DNA of 52,282 nucleotides. Source: CBFGWV01 sp965652545. Its GTDB lineage: Bacteria; Pseudomonadota; Gammaproteobacteria; Competibacterales; Competibacteraceae. The notes beneath the pieces are model-generated. The model did not search any database. It was not told the origin of the DNA and worked only from the letters and a program-made list of their open reading frames with translations. Position 1 is the stretch's first letter, and every line of letters begins with the position of its first letter. The stretch covers positions 1-52,282 of the forward strand of contig CBFGWV010000008.1 in assembly GCA_965652545.1 (NCBI GenBank), in the 5' to 3' direction. The position numbers and the translations under genes are program-made. Below are positions 25,431-34,758 of this stretch, piece by piece.

Positions 25431-26317
25431 TCTGGACGGCTCACGTTCCAGTCTGCCGCCGGTAGGACACCCGGCGTTGCGGCCATGGCCGCACTCAGGG
25501 CACCGGTGAGGCTGTCCACGGCATGGGCGGGCGCGTCGGTGCTTTGATGCAGTTCGATGGCGACTTGACCCAGGGGCGGGAGCCCGGCCTCCGGACCCAA
25601 TACGGTACAGCCGGCGGGTATCGAGCGGACAGTCTTGATCGTCAACCCCAGCCCGGCCTGCAAGGCGAGGTTGATGCCGGTGGGGTTCTGGCTGGTAAAG
25701 ACGACCGTCCAGGCCCGTCCGATCGCGCTCAAGGCATCGAGCGCGCGTGCGCGGTAGATGCAGCCTTGGGGATTGACCGCCAGCGGCAACGGCTGACCGG
25801 CCGGCGGCACGTACCCGTCCCGCGCCACCCAGACCAGTGACTCGTGCGCGATCAGACGGCCGGCGCCGGTGGCGCGATGACGTACGGTCAAGGCCACATC
25901 CAATTCACCGGCATCGAAGCGCTCGATCAGTTCGGTACTCAATGCGCAGTCGACTTGCAGGTGTACCGCCGGGCGGTCGCGAGCCAAACGCTCAAGCACG
26001 GTGGGCAGATACGCCATGGCCTGCTCTTCGGTGAGGCCAAAGCGCAGCGGCGCGGCCGGTTGAGTGGCTTCCAGTGCGGCCAGCGCCTGTTGTTGCAGTT
26101 GCAGCAGGTGGCGGGCAAACGGCAGCAAGGTGCCGCCGGCCTCGGTGAGCTGGACCCGTCGGCTGGTGCGCCGGAACAATCGTTGCCCGGTGTGCGCCTC
26201 CAGGCGCTTGATCTGCAGGCTGACTGCCGATTGCGTGCAGTGCAGGTGCCGGGCCGCCGCGCTGAAACCGCCGTGGTCGACGACGGCAGTGAAGGCTCTG
26301 AGGAGATCGCGGTCCAT
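25394..26317 (-). CDS. LysR-family transcriptional regulator
   Basis: 307 residues starting MDRDLLRAFTAVVDHGGFSA, with helix-turn-helix FSAAARHLHCTQSAVSLQIK and an effector domain. It has the same organisation as the LysR pair at 4421-6267 (for example LRFGLTEEQAMAYLPTVL versus RFGCAEDLI). About the last eleven residues (…EPSNARMWSQRI) and the stop codon are encoded inside a partial copy of the interspersed hairpin repeat, so the original C-terminus was probably replaced. It is divergent from the asparagine synthase gene, with a mobile-element-like repeat between them. Confidence 0.85.
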   Translation of the reverse strand: MDRDLLRAFTAVVDHGGFSAAARHLHCTQSAVSLQIKRLEAHTGQRLFRRTSRRVQLTEAGGTLLPFARHLLQLQQQALAALEATQPAAPLRFGLTEEQAMAYLPTVLERLARDRPAVHLQVDCALSTELIERFDAGELDVALTVRHRATGAGRLIAHESLVWVARDGYVPPAGQPLPLAVNPQGCIYRARALDALSAIGRAWTVVFTSQNPTGINLALQAGLGLTIKTVRSIPAGCTVLGPEAGLPPLGQVAIELHQSTDAPAHAVDSLTGALSAAMAATPGVLPAADWNVSRPEPSNARMWSQRI

Positions 26318-26441
26318 GGCGGAATCGATGAGTGCTGGCAATTGGTCGCATCACAATAACTCGTTTCCGTCATTGATGTGCGCAGGCTTAACCTAGCGAA
26401 GCGTGGTCCGCGAGCTCTCAAGTCGAGTCAAGTTTTTCAAC

Positions 26442-26546
26442 GTAGGATGGGTTGAGCGACAGCGATACCCATCAGCCGCACGTGATCGAAGTCGTACCCG
26501 CGCCGCCGTTCACCGATGGGTATCGCTGTCGCTCAACCCATCCTAC
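26442..26546. repeat. 105-bp element with perfect 32-bp inverted repeats
   Basis: Arms at 26442-26473 and 26515-26546 are perfectly complementary; they begin GTAGGATGGGTTGAGCGACA. The 41-base spacer has no obvious structure. Arms of this type, GTAGGATGGGTTGAGCG...ACCCATC, are familiar to me as a common interspersed repeat in Proteobacteria. It lies between LysR and asparagine synthase, ending 46 bases before the latter's start, so it may carry or block promoter signals. Confidence 0.85.
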
Positions 26547-26592
26547 ATATCGTTGCGCATGGCCCTCGGCGGTCATGGCGGAGGATGTCACG

Positions 26593-28107
26593 ATGTGCGG
26601 ATTCGTTGCCTTGTACAACACCGGTTCCGAAGCGTTGGCCGAGGCTATGCTGGGGCGTATACGCCACCGCGGTCCGGACGATTTCTGCGTTCGGCGCATC
26701 GCGGGTACCGGCACCATCCTCGGCCATGCGCGGTTGGCCATCATCGGCCCGGAGTCGGGTCGCCAACCGATGATCGACGGCTCGAACGGGCTGGTGGTCA
26801 ACGGCGAGATCTTCAACCATCGCGATTTGCGCGCCATGCTGGGCGATGAGCTGTTCCGCACCGCCAGCGACAGCGAGACGGTGCTGCACCTGCCGTTTCG
26901 CCGTGGGCCGCGCTGGATCGATCAGCTCCGCGGTATGTTCGCTTTCGTGCTGGCCACGCCCGAGGGCGTGATCGCCGGACGCGATCCGCTGGGTATCAAA
27001 CCCTTGCTGATGGCGCGCCTGGGGGAGGGCTTGGTGTTTGCCTCGGAGGTCAAGGCCTTCGATGGTATGGACGTCCGCGATGTCAAGCCGTTGCCGCCGG
27101 GGGCGTTGTTCGACAGCCGCAGCGGGATCGTTCGGCACTACTTCCGCATGCCTGCCGGCTGCGGCGCGTGCCGACGCGGTGACGATGCGACGGCCATTGC
27201 CGCCGAGCTGCGTCTGGTGCTGGAGGATGCGGTCGAGGCGTGGATGGAAAGCGATGTCGAGCTCGGTGCGTTCCTCTCCGGCGGTCTGGACTCGTCCATC
27301 ATTTGCGCCATCGCCGCCCGCCGCATGCCGGCCGGGCGCACGTTGAAGACCTTCGCCGTCGGCACCGCCGACAGCCCCGACCTTAAAGCGGCGCGACAGG
27401 TGGCTGCGCACATCGGCTCCGACCACCATGAGTTCGTGTTTACCGCCAGCGACTTGGCGGAGGCCATGGAAGAGGTGGCCTACAACATGGAAACCACCGA
27501 TGTGGACACGATTCGCAGCGGTATCCCCACGCACTTCGTTGCCCGCCTGGCGCGCCGCTACGTCAAGACCGTGCTGACCGGCGAGGGTGCCGATGAGTTG
27601 TTCGCCGGCTACCGTTATCACCGCGACTATGCTGACCAGCACGGGCGTCTGGCCGATGAGCTCACCCGCTCGCTGGGGACGATGCACAACATTAATCTGC
27701 AGCGTGTGGACCGGGTCACCATGGGGCACGGCCTGGAGGCGCGCACGCCGTTTCTCGATACCCGGCTGATCGCCTTCGCCCAGTCGATTCCCGCCGAGCT
27801 CAAGCTGGTACGCGACGGCGATGGCCTCATCGAGAAGTGGATACTGCGCAAGGCCTGCGAAGACCTGCTGCCGCCGCAGATCGTCTGGCGGGTCAAGGCG
27901 CAGTTCGACGAAGGCTCGGGTACCGTGGATGCCTTGGAGAGCGCCGTGTCGGCAAGAGCAGCCGAGGCCGGTCTGCACTTCGCCAACGCCGACGAGCGCC
28001 GTGTGGTGGAGGGCCATCTGTACGCCAGTTTCATCGCCAGGCGCTTTCTCACGCCCGAACTGGTGCGCCTGACCGCCGGTACCTGGGTGGCCGACCGGGT
28101 CGCCTGA
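26593..28107 (+). CDS. asnB: Asparagine synthase (glutamine-hydrolysing)
   Basis: 504-residue class II glutamine amidotransferase. Met is followed directly by Cys2 (MCGFVALYN), the N-terminal nucleophile that releases ammonia from glutamine. RHRGPDDF, RLAIIGP and NGEIFNH line the amidase site. The C-terminal synthetase domain has the ATP pyrophosphatase motif LSGGLDSS near residue 230 and GEGADELFAGY. The reaction is aspartate + glutamine + ATP to asparagine. GGAGG lies 8 bases before the ATG. It is shorter than E. coli AsnB (554). A related amidotransferase acting on another acid cannot be excluded. Confidence 0.88.
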   Translation: MCGFVALYNTGSEALAEAMLGRIRHRGPDDFCVRRIAGTGTILGHARLAIIGPESGRQPMIDGSNGLVVNGEIFNHRDLRAMLGDELFRTASDSETVLHLPFRRGPRWIDQLRGMFAFVLATPEGVIAGRDPLGIKPLLMARLGEGLVFASEVKAFDGMDVRDVKPLPPGALFDSRSGIVRHYFRMPAGCGACRRGDDATAIAAELRLVLEDAVEAWMESDVELGAFLSGGLDSSIICAIAARRMPAGRTLKTFAVGTADSPDLKAARQVAAHIGSDHHEFVFTASDLAEAMEEVAYNMETTDVDTIRSGIPTHFVARLARRYVKTVLTGEGADELFAGYRYHRDYADQHGRLADELTRSLGTMHNINLQRVDRVTMGHGLEARTPFLDTRLIAFAQSIPAELKLVRDGDGLIEKWILRKACEDLLPPQIVWRVKAQFDEGSGTVDALESAVSARAAEAGLHFANADERRVVEGHLYASFIARRFLTPELVRLTAGTWVADRVA

Positions 28108-28118
28108 GGCGGGTTTGT

Positions 28119-28511
28119 TCAGTCCTCCTGGGCGGCCCGCTTGGCCTGTACGTCTTTGATCATGGCGACCGCACGCGTCACCGGGGCCTGGCTGCGGCTA
28201 TACCAGGCATCGACCTCTTTGCCGTCCTGCGTTTTCAGGGTGAGCACATATTTGCTGCCCCGCATCCACCAGAACAAGCCGCTGCCCAAACAGACGATGG
28301 CCACCAGCCAGTGAGGCCAGAAGCCGCTGTCCATGGCCCTGCCCAGGTTGATGGTACCCAGAACGGCCAGAAACAACGGTCCCCACATGGGTTTGCTCAC
28401 CCGTTGGTCCACGGACTGGATGTCTTTGACCGCGAACTCACCCAGCGGCGTCGTCAGCTTGCCGCTGGTCAAGGTGATCCCCTGGTCCTCCAGTAGCGTC
28501 TTGGCCTGCAT
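28119..28511 (-). CDS. Two-helix membrane protein, DUF6232-like
   Basis: 130 residues. An N-terminal segment starting MQAKTLLEDQGITLTSGKLT leads into two hydrophobic helices (about 43-60 and 67-83), then KYVLTLKTQDGKEVDAWYSR and a C-terminal amphipathic helix. This pattern, a PH-like beta domain interrupted by a membrane hairpin, matches the DUF6232 family as I recall it. Function unknown. It converges on asnB and is divergent from the ugp operon, with a long palindrome in between. Confidence 0.75.
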   Translation of the reverse strand: MQAKTLLEDQGITLTSGKLTTPLGEFAVKDIQSVDQRVSKPMWGPLFLAVLGTINLGRAMDSGFWPHWLVAIVCLGSGLFWWMRGSKYVLTLKTQDGKEVDAWYSRSQAPVTRAVAMIKDVQAKRAAQED

Positions 28512-28571
28512 TCAGTGCTACCCCCTCGATCATTGGCCGCGAGTTTGACAGAGCCCGAGTCGATCCTGAAA

Positions 28572-28615
28572 TGCCGAGTTCGCCAATGTTCACTCGAACA
28601 TTGGCGAACTCGGCA
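28572..28615. promoter_or_regulatory. Perfect 20-bp palindrome between divergent genes
   Basis: TGCCGAGTTCGCCAATGTTC, loop ACTC, then its exact complement. It lies 61 bases from the start of the DUF6232-like gene and 113 bases upstream of ugpB. There is no T-run on either side, so it is not a normal terminator. It could be an operator, a cruciform site or a tiny repeat element. Confidence 0.75.
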
Positions 28616-28727
28616 CGGAAACGACTGAATGCCTCAAAATGGTGCAGTGCAAGATGGAAAGCCATCGAAAAACCGTCATAAATGAATCCCACACTGAGCG
28701 ATTCCGAACGTACTGGGGAGTATCGAC

Positions 28728-30038
28728 ATGATGCGGTATGGAGTAGCGCTAGGCGCCGTTTTCACCCTGGCCGGTACATCGGCGCAGGCCGCCACTGAAA
28801 TCCAATGGTGGCACGCCATGGATGGCCGTCTGGGCGAGAAGGTCAACAGCATCGCCGAAGGCTTCAACGCCAGCCAGTCGGAGTACACGCTGGTTCCGGC
28901 CTACAAGGGCAACTACACCGAAACCATGACGGCGGCCGTGGCAGCGTTTCGTGCCAAACAGCAGCCGCACATCGTCCAGGTGTTCGAGGTGGGCACTGCG
29001 ACGATGATGGGCGCCAAGGGCGCAGTGTATCCGGTCTATCAGTTGATGGCCGATGCCGGCCAGGCGTTCGACCCGGCCGTGTACCTGCCAGCGGTGACGG
29101 GCTACTACACCGATACGGACGGCAATATGCTGTCCATGCCGTTCAACAGCTCGACGCCGGTGCTCTATTACAACAAGGCCGCGTTCGAGAAGGCCGGTCT
29201 CGACCCTGAAACCCCGCCAGCGACCTGGCCGGAGCTGGAGGCGGCGGCGCGCAAGATCATCGACAGCGGTGCGGCGAGCTGCGGCTTCACCACCGGCTGG
29301 CAATCCTGGGTGCAGTTGGAGAATTTCTCCGCGCTGCACGATGTGCCCTTTGCCACCCAGGCCAACGGCTTCGGCGGCTTCGATACTGAACTGGTGTTCA
29401 ACTCGCCGCTGCATATCAAGCACATTCAGACGCTGGCAGACTGGCACAGCGAGAACATCTTCCAGTACGGCGGCCGGCAGTCCAACAGCGCGCCGAAGTT
29501 CTATTCGGGCGAATGCGCGATGTACATGAACTCCTCGGCCGCCTACGCCGGGGTGACCGGTAACGTCGACTTCCCCTTCGGCGTGGGCATGCTGCCCTAC
29601 TGGCCTGATGTCGAGGGGGCCCCGCAAAACAGCATCATAGGCGGCGCCACCCTGTGGGTACTCTCCGGCCATGAGGACGAGGACTACAAGGGCGTGGCCC
29701 AGTTCTTCAGCTACCTGTCTTCGCCCGAGGTGCAAGCCGACTGGCACCAGTTCACCGGTTACCTGCCGATCACCCAGGCCGCGGCCGACCTGACCCGCGA
29801 GCAAGGCTTCTACGAGGCCAACCCGGGTACCGATGTGTCCATCAAGCAGATGACGCTCAACCCGCCTACCGATAACTCCAAGGGCCTGCGGCTGGGCAAC
29901 TTCGTGCAGATCCGCGATGTGATCAACGAGGAGCTCGAAGCGGTCTGGGCGGGCCAGAAGAGTGCCGAAGAGGGGCTGAACGAGGCCGTCAAGCGGGGCA
30001 ACGAACTGCTGCGCAAGTTCGAAGCCGGCCAAGGCTGA
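28728..30038 (+). CDS. ugpB: Glycerol-3-phosphate ABC transporter substrate-binding protein UgpB
   Basis: 436-residue periplasmic binding protein (SBP_bac_1). The signal peptide ends TSAQAA near residue 23. The start of the mature protein, TEIQWWHAMDGRLGEKVNSI, together with PAYKGNYTETMTAAVAAFRA and QVFEVGTATMM, matches UgpB, which binds sn-glycerol 3-phosphate or glycerophosphodiesters. GGGGAG precedes the ATG at 28728. It is the first gene of ugpBAEC, followed 11 bases after its stop by a stem-loop. The phosphate regulator box often seen with ugp genes was not identified. Confidence 0.9.
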   Translation: MMRYGVALGAVFTLAGTSAQAATEIQWWHAMDGRLGEKVNSIAEGFNASQSEYTLVPAYKGNYTETMTAAVAAFRAKQQPHIVQVFEVGTATMMGAKGAVYPVYQLMADAGQAFDPAVYLPAVTGYYTDTDGNMLSMPFNSSTPVLYYNKAAFEKAGLDPETPPATWPELEAAARKIIDSGAASCGFTTGWQSWVQLENFSALHDVPFATQANGFGGFDTELVFNSPLHIKHIQTLADWHSENIFQYGGRQSNSAPKFYSGECAMYMNSSAAYAGVTGNVDFPFGVGMLPYWPDVEGAPQNSIIGGATLWVLSGHEDEDYKGVAQFFSYLSSPEVQADWHQFTGYLPITQAAADLTREQGFYEANPGTDVSIKQMTLNPPTDNSKGLRLGNFVQIRDVINEELEAVWAGQKSAEEGLNEAVKRGNELLRKFEAGQG

Positions 30039-30049
30039 CACTCGATGGG

Positions 30050-30077
30050 AGGCGGCAGCGGGTGCCCGCTGCCGCCT
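30050..30077 (+). promoter_or_regulatory. Intra-operon stem-loop after ugpB
   Basis: AGGCGGCAGCGGG, TG, CCCGCTGCCGCCT: 13-bp perfect arms followed by TTT. It lies between ugpB and ugpA and could be a leaky terminator or an mRNA-stability element lowering permease expression relative to binding protein, as after ehuB. Confidence 0.72.
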
Positions 30078-30092
30078 TTCGGATGGATTCAC

Positions 30093-30974
30093 ATGGAAAA
30101 ACGCGCCGTCTGGCCGCATAAGGGCCTCCCCTGGCTGTTGCTCGCGCCACAACTGGGCATCACGCTGGTGTTTTTTCTCTGGCCGGCATCCCAGGCGTTG
30201 TACCAGTCGTTGTTGCGCGAGGATGCGTTCGGACTCTCCAGTGAGTTCGTCGGCCTGGCGAACTTCACCGCACTGTTCCAGGACAGCGGCTATTACAATT
30301 CGCTACGGGTCACGACCGTGTTCTCCGCCTCGGTCGCCTTCGGCGCACTGGCCTTGGGGCTGGTGCTGGCGGTGGCGGCCAACCGGGTGGTACGAGGGGC
30401 CGGGCCGTACAAGACACTGTTGATCTGGCCGTATGCCGTGGCGCCGGCGGTGGCGGCGGTCCTGTGGTGGCTGATCTTCAACCCCACCATCGGCACGGCG
30501 GCCTACGTGTTCGGCCAACTGGGCGTGGACTGGAACCCGATGCTGCAATCGGGCGATGCCATGATCCTGGTGGTGGTCGCGGCCACCTGGAAGCAGATCT
30601 CCTACAACTTCCTGTTCTTCCTGGCCGGTCTGCAAGCCATACCGCGCAGCCTCATCGAGGCGGCGGCCATCGACGGAGCCGGCCCCTGGCGGCGGTTCTG
30701 GACGATCACCCTGCCGTTGCTCTCGCCCACGACATTCTTCCTGCTGGTTGTGAATGTGGTCTATGCGTTCTTCGACACGTTCGGGGTCATCCACGCGACG
30801 ACTGAGGGCGGGCCGGCGCGGGGGACGGAAATCCTCGTCTACAAGGTCTACAAGGACGGCTTCGTCGCGTTGGACCTGGGCGGCTCGGCCGCCCAATCGG
30901 TGGTGTTGATGCTCATCGTCATCACGCTGACGGCGATTCAATTCAGGTTTCTGGAACGGCGGGTGCATTACTGA
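30093..30974 (+). CDS. ugpA: Glycerol-3-phosphate ABC transporter permease UgpA
   Basis: 293-residue inner-membrane permease with six predicted helices and the cytoplasmic EAA loop EAAAIDGAGPWRRFWTITLP. Start chosen at the ATG at 30093 (MEKRAVWPHKG), just after the stem-loop; an earlier in-frame start would place the hairpin inside the coding sequence. The stop overlaps the ugpE start (TGATG). With UgpE it forms the membrane channel of the importer. Confidence 0.88.
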   Translation: MEKRAVWPHKGLPWLLLAPQLGITLVFFLWPASQALYQSLLREDAFGLSSEFVGLANFTALFQDSGYYNSLRVTTVFSASVAFGALALGLVLAVAANRVVRGAGPYKTLLIWPYAVAPAVAAVLWWLIFNPTIGTAAYVFGQLGVDWNPMLQSGDAMILVVVAATWKQISYNFLFFLAGLQAIPRSLIEAAAIDGAGPWRRFWTITLPLLSPTTFFLLVVNVVYAFFDTFGVIHATTEGGPARGTEILVYKVYKDGFVALDLGGSAAQSVVLMLIVITLTAIQFRFLERRVHY

Positions 30975-31822
30975 TGGTCGAGAACCGCCCCTGGCTCGAT
31001 GCGCTGGCGCATCTGGTATTGATCCTCGGCGTGCTGGCCGTGATCTTCCCGGTGTGGATCGCGTTCGCCGCCTCCACCCAGGAGGGCGGCACCCTGCTGT
31101 CCGGCACGTTGCCGCTGACACCCGGTCCCGCCGGCTTGTCCAACTACACCCGGGTGCTTACCGGCGACTATGCGGGGGCCGGCACCGCGCCGTTGACGAC
31201 CATGCTCACCAACTCGTTGGTGATGGCGATGGGCATCGCCATCGGCAAGATCGTCGTCTCGGTGATCGCCGCCTACGCCATCGTGTACTTCCGCTTTCCG
31301 TTCCGCATGCTGGCGTTCTGGATGATTTTCATCACGCTGATGCTGCCGGTCGAGGTGCGCATCCTGCCCACGTACAAAGTGGTCGCGGACCTGGGCATGC
31401 TCAACAGCTACGCGGGGCTCACGATCCCGTTGATCGCCAGCGCCACGGCGACGTTCCTGTTCCGTCAGTTGTTCCTGACCATTCCGGACGAGTTGGTGGA
31501 GGCGGCGCGGCTCGATGGCGCCGGCCCGTTGCGCTTTTTTTGGGACATTCTCCTGCCCTTGTCGCGGACCAATCTGGCGGCCTTGTTCGTCATTCTGTTC
31601 ATCTACGGCTGGAATCAGTACCTCTGGCCGCTGCTGATTACCACCAACAGCGACTGGTACACCGTGGTCATGGGCTTGAAGAGCCTGGTCACCGAGTCCG
31701 ACGAGGAGCCGCAATGGCATCTGGTGATGGCCGCCAGCCTGCTCGCCATGACCCCGCCAGTGCTGGTCGTCATCGCCATGCAGCGTTTGTTCGTCAAAGG
31801 CTTGGTGGAGAGCGAGAAGTGA
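30974..31822 (+). CDS. ugpE: Glycerol-3-phosphate ABC transporter permease UgpE
   Basis: 282-residue second permease with six helices and EAA loop EAARLDGAGPLRFFWDILLP. Features such as FFRFPFR-like loops before helix 3 (YFRFPFRMLAFWMIFITLML) and YGWNQYLWPLLIT are typical of UgpE. Its start overlaps the ugpA stop; ugpC follows after 38 bases. Cytoplasmic membrane, partner of UgpA and UgpC. Confidence 0.88.
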   Translation: MVENRPWLDALAHLVLILGVLAVIFPVWIAFAASTQEGGTLLSGTLPLTPGPAGLSNYTRVLTGDYAGAGTAPLTTMLTNSLVMAMGIAIGKIVVSVIAAYAIVYFRFPFRMLAFWMIFITLMLPVEVRILPTYKVVADLGMLNSYAGLTIPLIASATATFLFRQLFLTIPDELVEAARLDGAGPLRFFWDILLPLSRTNLAALFVILFIYGWNQYLWPLLITTNSDWYTVVMGLKSLVTESDEEPQWHLVMAASLLAMTPPVLVVIAMQRLFVKGLVESEK

Positions 31823-31860
31823 CCGCCCCCGCCGCAAACCCGTTGTCCCGAGGATAGTGA

Positions 31861-32934
<1,074 letters not shown>

Positions 32935-33010
32935 CCTCGCCCCGCCGCATACCGCTCCAAAGCCACAATCAGCACCCGGTAATCGGCACCCGGACCCGCA
33001 ACCGGCACCC

Positions 33011-33035
33011 GTAGGAGCGCACCCTAAGTGCGCGA
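33011..33035. repeat. Single short REP-like hairpin
   Basis: GTAGGAGCGCACCCTAAGTG followed by CGCGA; GCGCAC and GTGCGC pair across a 5-base loop. This resembles a widespread GTAGGAGCGCAC...GTGCGCGA repeat of Proteobacteria. Only one copy is seen in this window, in the 178-base gap between ugpC and the reverse transcriptase gene. Confidence 0.5.
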
Positions 33036-33112
33036 TTCGCCCGCGGTAGGCACTGAGCGTCGACGCGGCGATGGCGCAGGATCAAGGCGTACCCACCCCA
33101 ATCCCAGCCGTC

Positions 33113-34420
33113 CTACCACTGAATCTGCTCGAACATCGCCTGCAATCGCCGGCCCTTGGCCGGATTGACCTGCGCGACGTGGCTGATCCGTCCAGCCAGA
33201 TGGGCGCGAAAGTCGGCATGCCCATCGCGGTTCTCGGCCGCTGGGCCATGACGCGTGCAGTTATACAGGATCGCCTTGAGTTCATCGAAAGCCTGCCGCG
33301 GCACGTTGAGCGTTTCATTGACCACGATCCCGGTCAACTGCTGGCGTCGATGAGCGGGCAGGAGGCGTGTCTTGCGTGGGTTGACGCGAAAGCCTTCGTC
33401 GGCGGCGATCGTCGCGACGGACCGGAGCATTCCGGGCAGATCGCGTCTGCATATCGCCTCGCCCGACAGCGCCAGATCATCGGCGTAGCGGCTGTAGACG
33501 AGACCTAAGTGCCCCGCCAGGCCATGCAAACGCGCATCCAGCGCGAACGCGCACAGATTGGCCAGTGGAGGCGAGGTGGGTGCACCCTGTGGCAGGTGGG
33601 CCGCGGTGTACTCGCGTCGCGCCCGCCACGTCCCGGGGCCTTCGCTGACCACGGCGATCGGTGTGGCGTGAGTACATAGCGCGCCGAGATACCGTGCCGT
33701 CGGCATCGGATAACCCAAAGTCTGGAACAGCCTGACCACCCGGCCAGCGGCAATGGCCGGGAAAAAGTCCTCCAGATCCAGACGCACGACCCAGGCCTTA
33801 CCCACGTGTAAGGCGGCATGCGTCAGACAGGAACGGCCGCGGCGGAAGCCATGGGCCGCTTCGTGCGGTGGGATGCGGTTCAGGATGTCGTCGAGGAGCT
33901 GGCGCTGCAAGGCCCGTAGCCGATATTTCGGTGCCTCCAGCAAGCGATAGCCCACGGTGGACTTCGGGCGCCACTGGTAGCGGTAGTGCGTCAGCCGGCC
34001 GGCGGCCTGCCGGTTGCGGCGGCCCAGGTCGGCAAACCAATCCAGTTCATCGACCGACAAGCCCAGCCATTGTGCCAGGTCTCCCGGCGTGGCGAGTTGC
34101 GGCAGATGGCGGCCGGGAAGAAACGCCGGCCGCTCCCCCATGACCGTCCGGGTGGGCAGGTACGCGCACAGGCGCGGCGGGTCGGTGGATCTCCAGGCCT
34201 CTCGAAACGCCGCATGATTTGCGATGAAGGAGACGATCGCATCCTGATCGCGCACATCGAAAGGATGGAAGCGGCGCAGCAGATCGGCACAGAGCAGGGC
34301 GACCCAGGACCGCTCCGCCCCCGTCACCCGGCTCAGTCGGGCCAGGCTCGAGGCGTAAGTCGCCGGGCCGGCGAACAGGCTTTCCGCAAGTGCCGTCGCG
34401 ACCACGTGCTGAAGCGGCAT
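33113..34420 (-). CDS. Retron-type reverse transcriptase with N-terminal extension
   Basis: 435 residues. The polymerase core has AAHGFRRGRS (188-197), a THAALH motif (200-205, the place of the retron NAxxH element), catalytic RLDLEDFF (213-220), LPQGAPTSP (276-284), YADD (312-315), NPRKT (347-351) and LTG (362-364, place of the retron VTG element). The first 150 residues are an extension of unknown fold, similar in size to that of myxobacterial retron enzymes. The C-terminal part (YNCTRHGPAAENR, then ADFRAHLAGRISHVAQVNP) matches the thumb of this retron-like clade. No maturase or endonuclease domain is seen, so a group II intron is unlikely. Such enzymes make msDNA from an adjacent msr-msd RNA, commonly for phage defence. 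The start at 34420 has only a weak purine-rich site. Confidence 0.87.
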   Translation of the reverse strand: MPLQHVVATALAESLFAGPATYASSLARLSRVTGAERSWVALLCADLLRRFHPFDVRDQDAIVSFIANHAAFREAWRSTDPPRLCAYLPTRTVMGERPAFLPGRHLPQLATPGDLAQWLGLSVDELDWFADLGRRNRQAAGRLTHYRYQWRPKSTVGYRLLEAPKYRLRALQRQLLDDILNRIPPHEAAHGFRRGRSCLTHAALHVGKAWVVRLDLEDFFPAIAAGRVVRLFQTLGYPMPTARYLGALCTHATPIAVVSEGPGTWRARREYTAAHLPQGAPTSPPLANLCAFALDARLHGLAGHLGLVYSRYADDLALSGEAICRRDLPGMLRSVATIAADEGFRVNPRKTRLLPAHRRQQLTGIVVNETLNVPRQAFDELKAILYNCTRHGPAAENRDGHADFRAHLAGRISHVAQVNPAKGRRLQAMFEQIQW

Positions 34421-34463
34421 GTCGTCTCGTCGATCAGAGTTTCATTACACGAAGGTGGTGGAC

Positions 34464-34620
34464 GGCGGCGCCAACCAGTCTCGTCCAACGCGAGCAGATC
34501 TGCACCGCAGGCGCAGCGCCGCTCGTGGGGCGCTGTGTCCGACTCGGGTAAGAACCCCCGGGGTAACCCCGAAGGAGGCAACCATAAAAGGCCATGGCCG
34601 CCAAGCTTGGCACCGCCGCC
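34464..34620 (-). ncRNA. Candidate retron msr-msd RNA
   Basis: Hand fold of the region upstream of the reverse transcriptase, read on the minus strand. Outer arms: GGCGGC-GGT-GCCAA (34620-34607) pairs with TTGGC-GCCGCC (34474-34464), 11 pairs with a 3-base bulge, as expected for a1/a2. The next base, G at 34606 in an AAGC context, is a candidate branching G. An msr-like stem follows: GGCGGCCAU, loop GGCCUUUU, AUGGUUGCC (34602-34577, 9 pairs with two G-U). Then come GGGG-UUA-CCCC (34570-34560) and an msd-like stem CAGCGCC/GGCGCTG (34535-34514). A TAGACT at 34636-34631 could be a -10 box. Span 157 bases, normal for the class. Exact boundaries are uncertain. Confidence 0.45.
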
Positions 34621-34758
34621 ACCGCGCAACAGTCTAGCCGTGCCGCACGGTACGCCGAAAGCATTTGTGTTGTTCGTGGTAGCGTATTCGGCCGAATCCC
34701 CGATGACCGAACACCCTGGAGGGTGTGATTCACTCAACGGCGCAAGGAGGCGTTGCCG

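Noticed and set aside
28572..28615. Reading the palindrome as a transcription terminator
   Set aside because: No T-run on either strand and it lies upstream of both divergent genes, not after a gene.
33113..34420. Reverse transcriptase as part of a group II intron or diversity-generating retroelement
   Set aside because: No maturase or HNH domain, no intron domain V-like hairpin noticed, and no template/variable repeat pair seen nearby; the retron-like motifs fit better.
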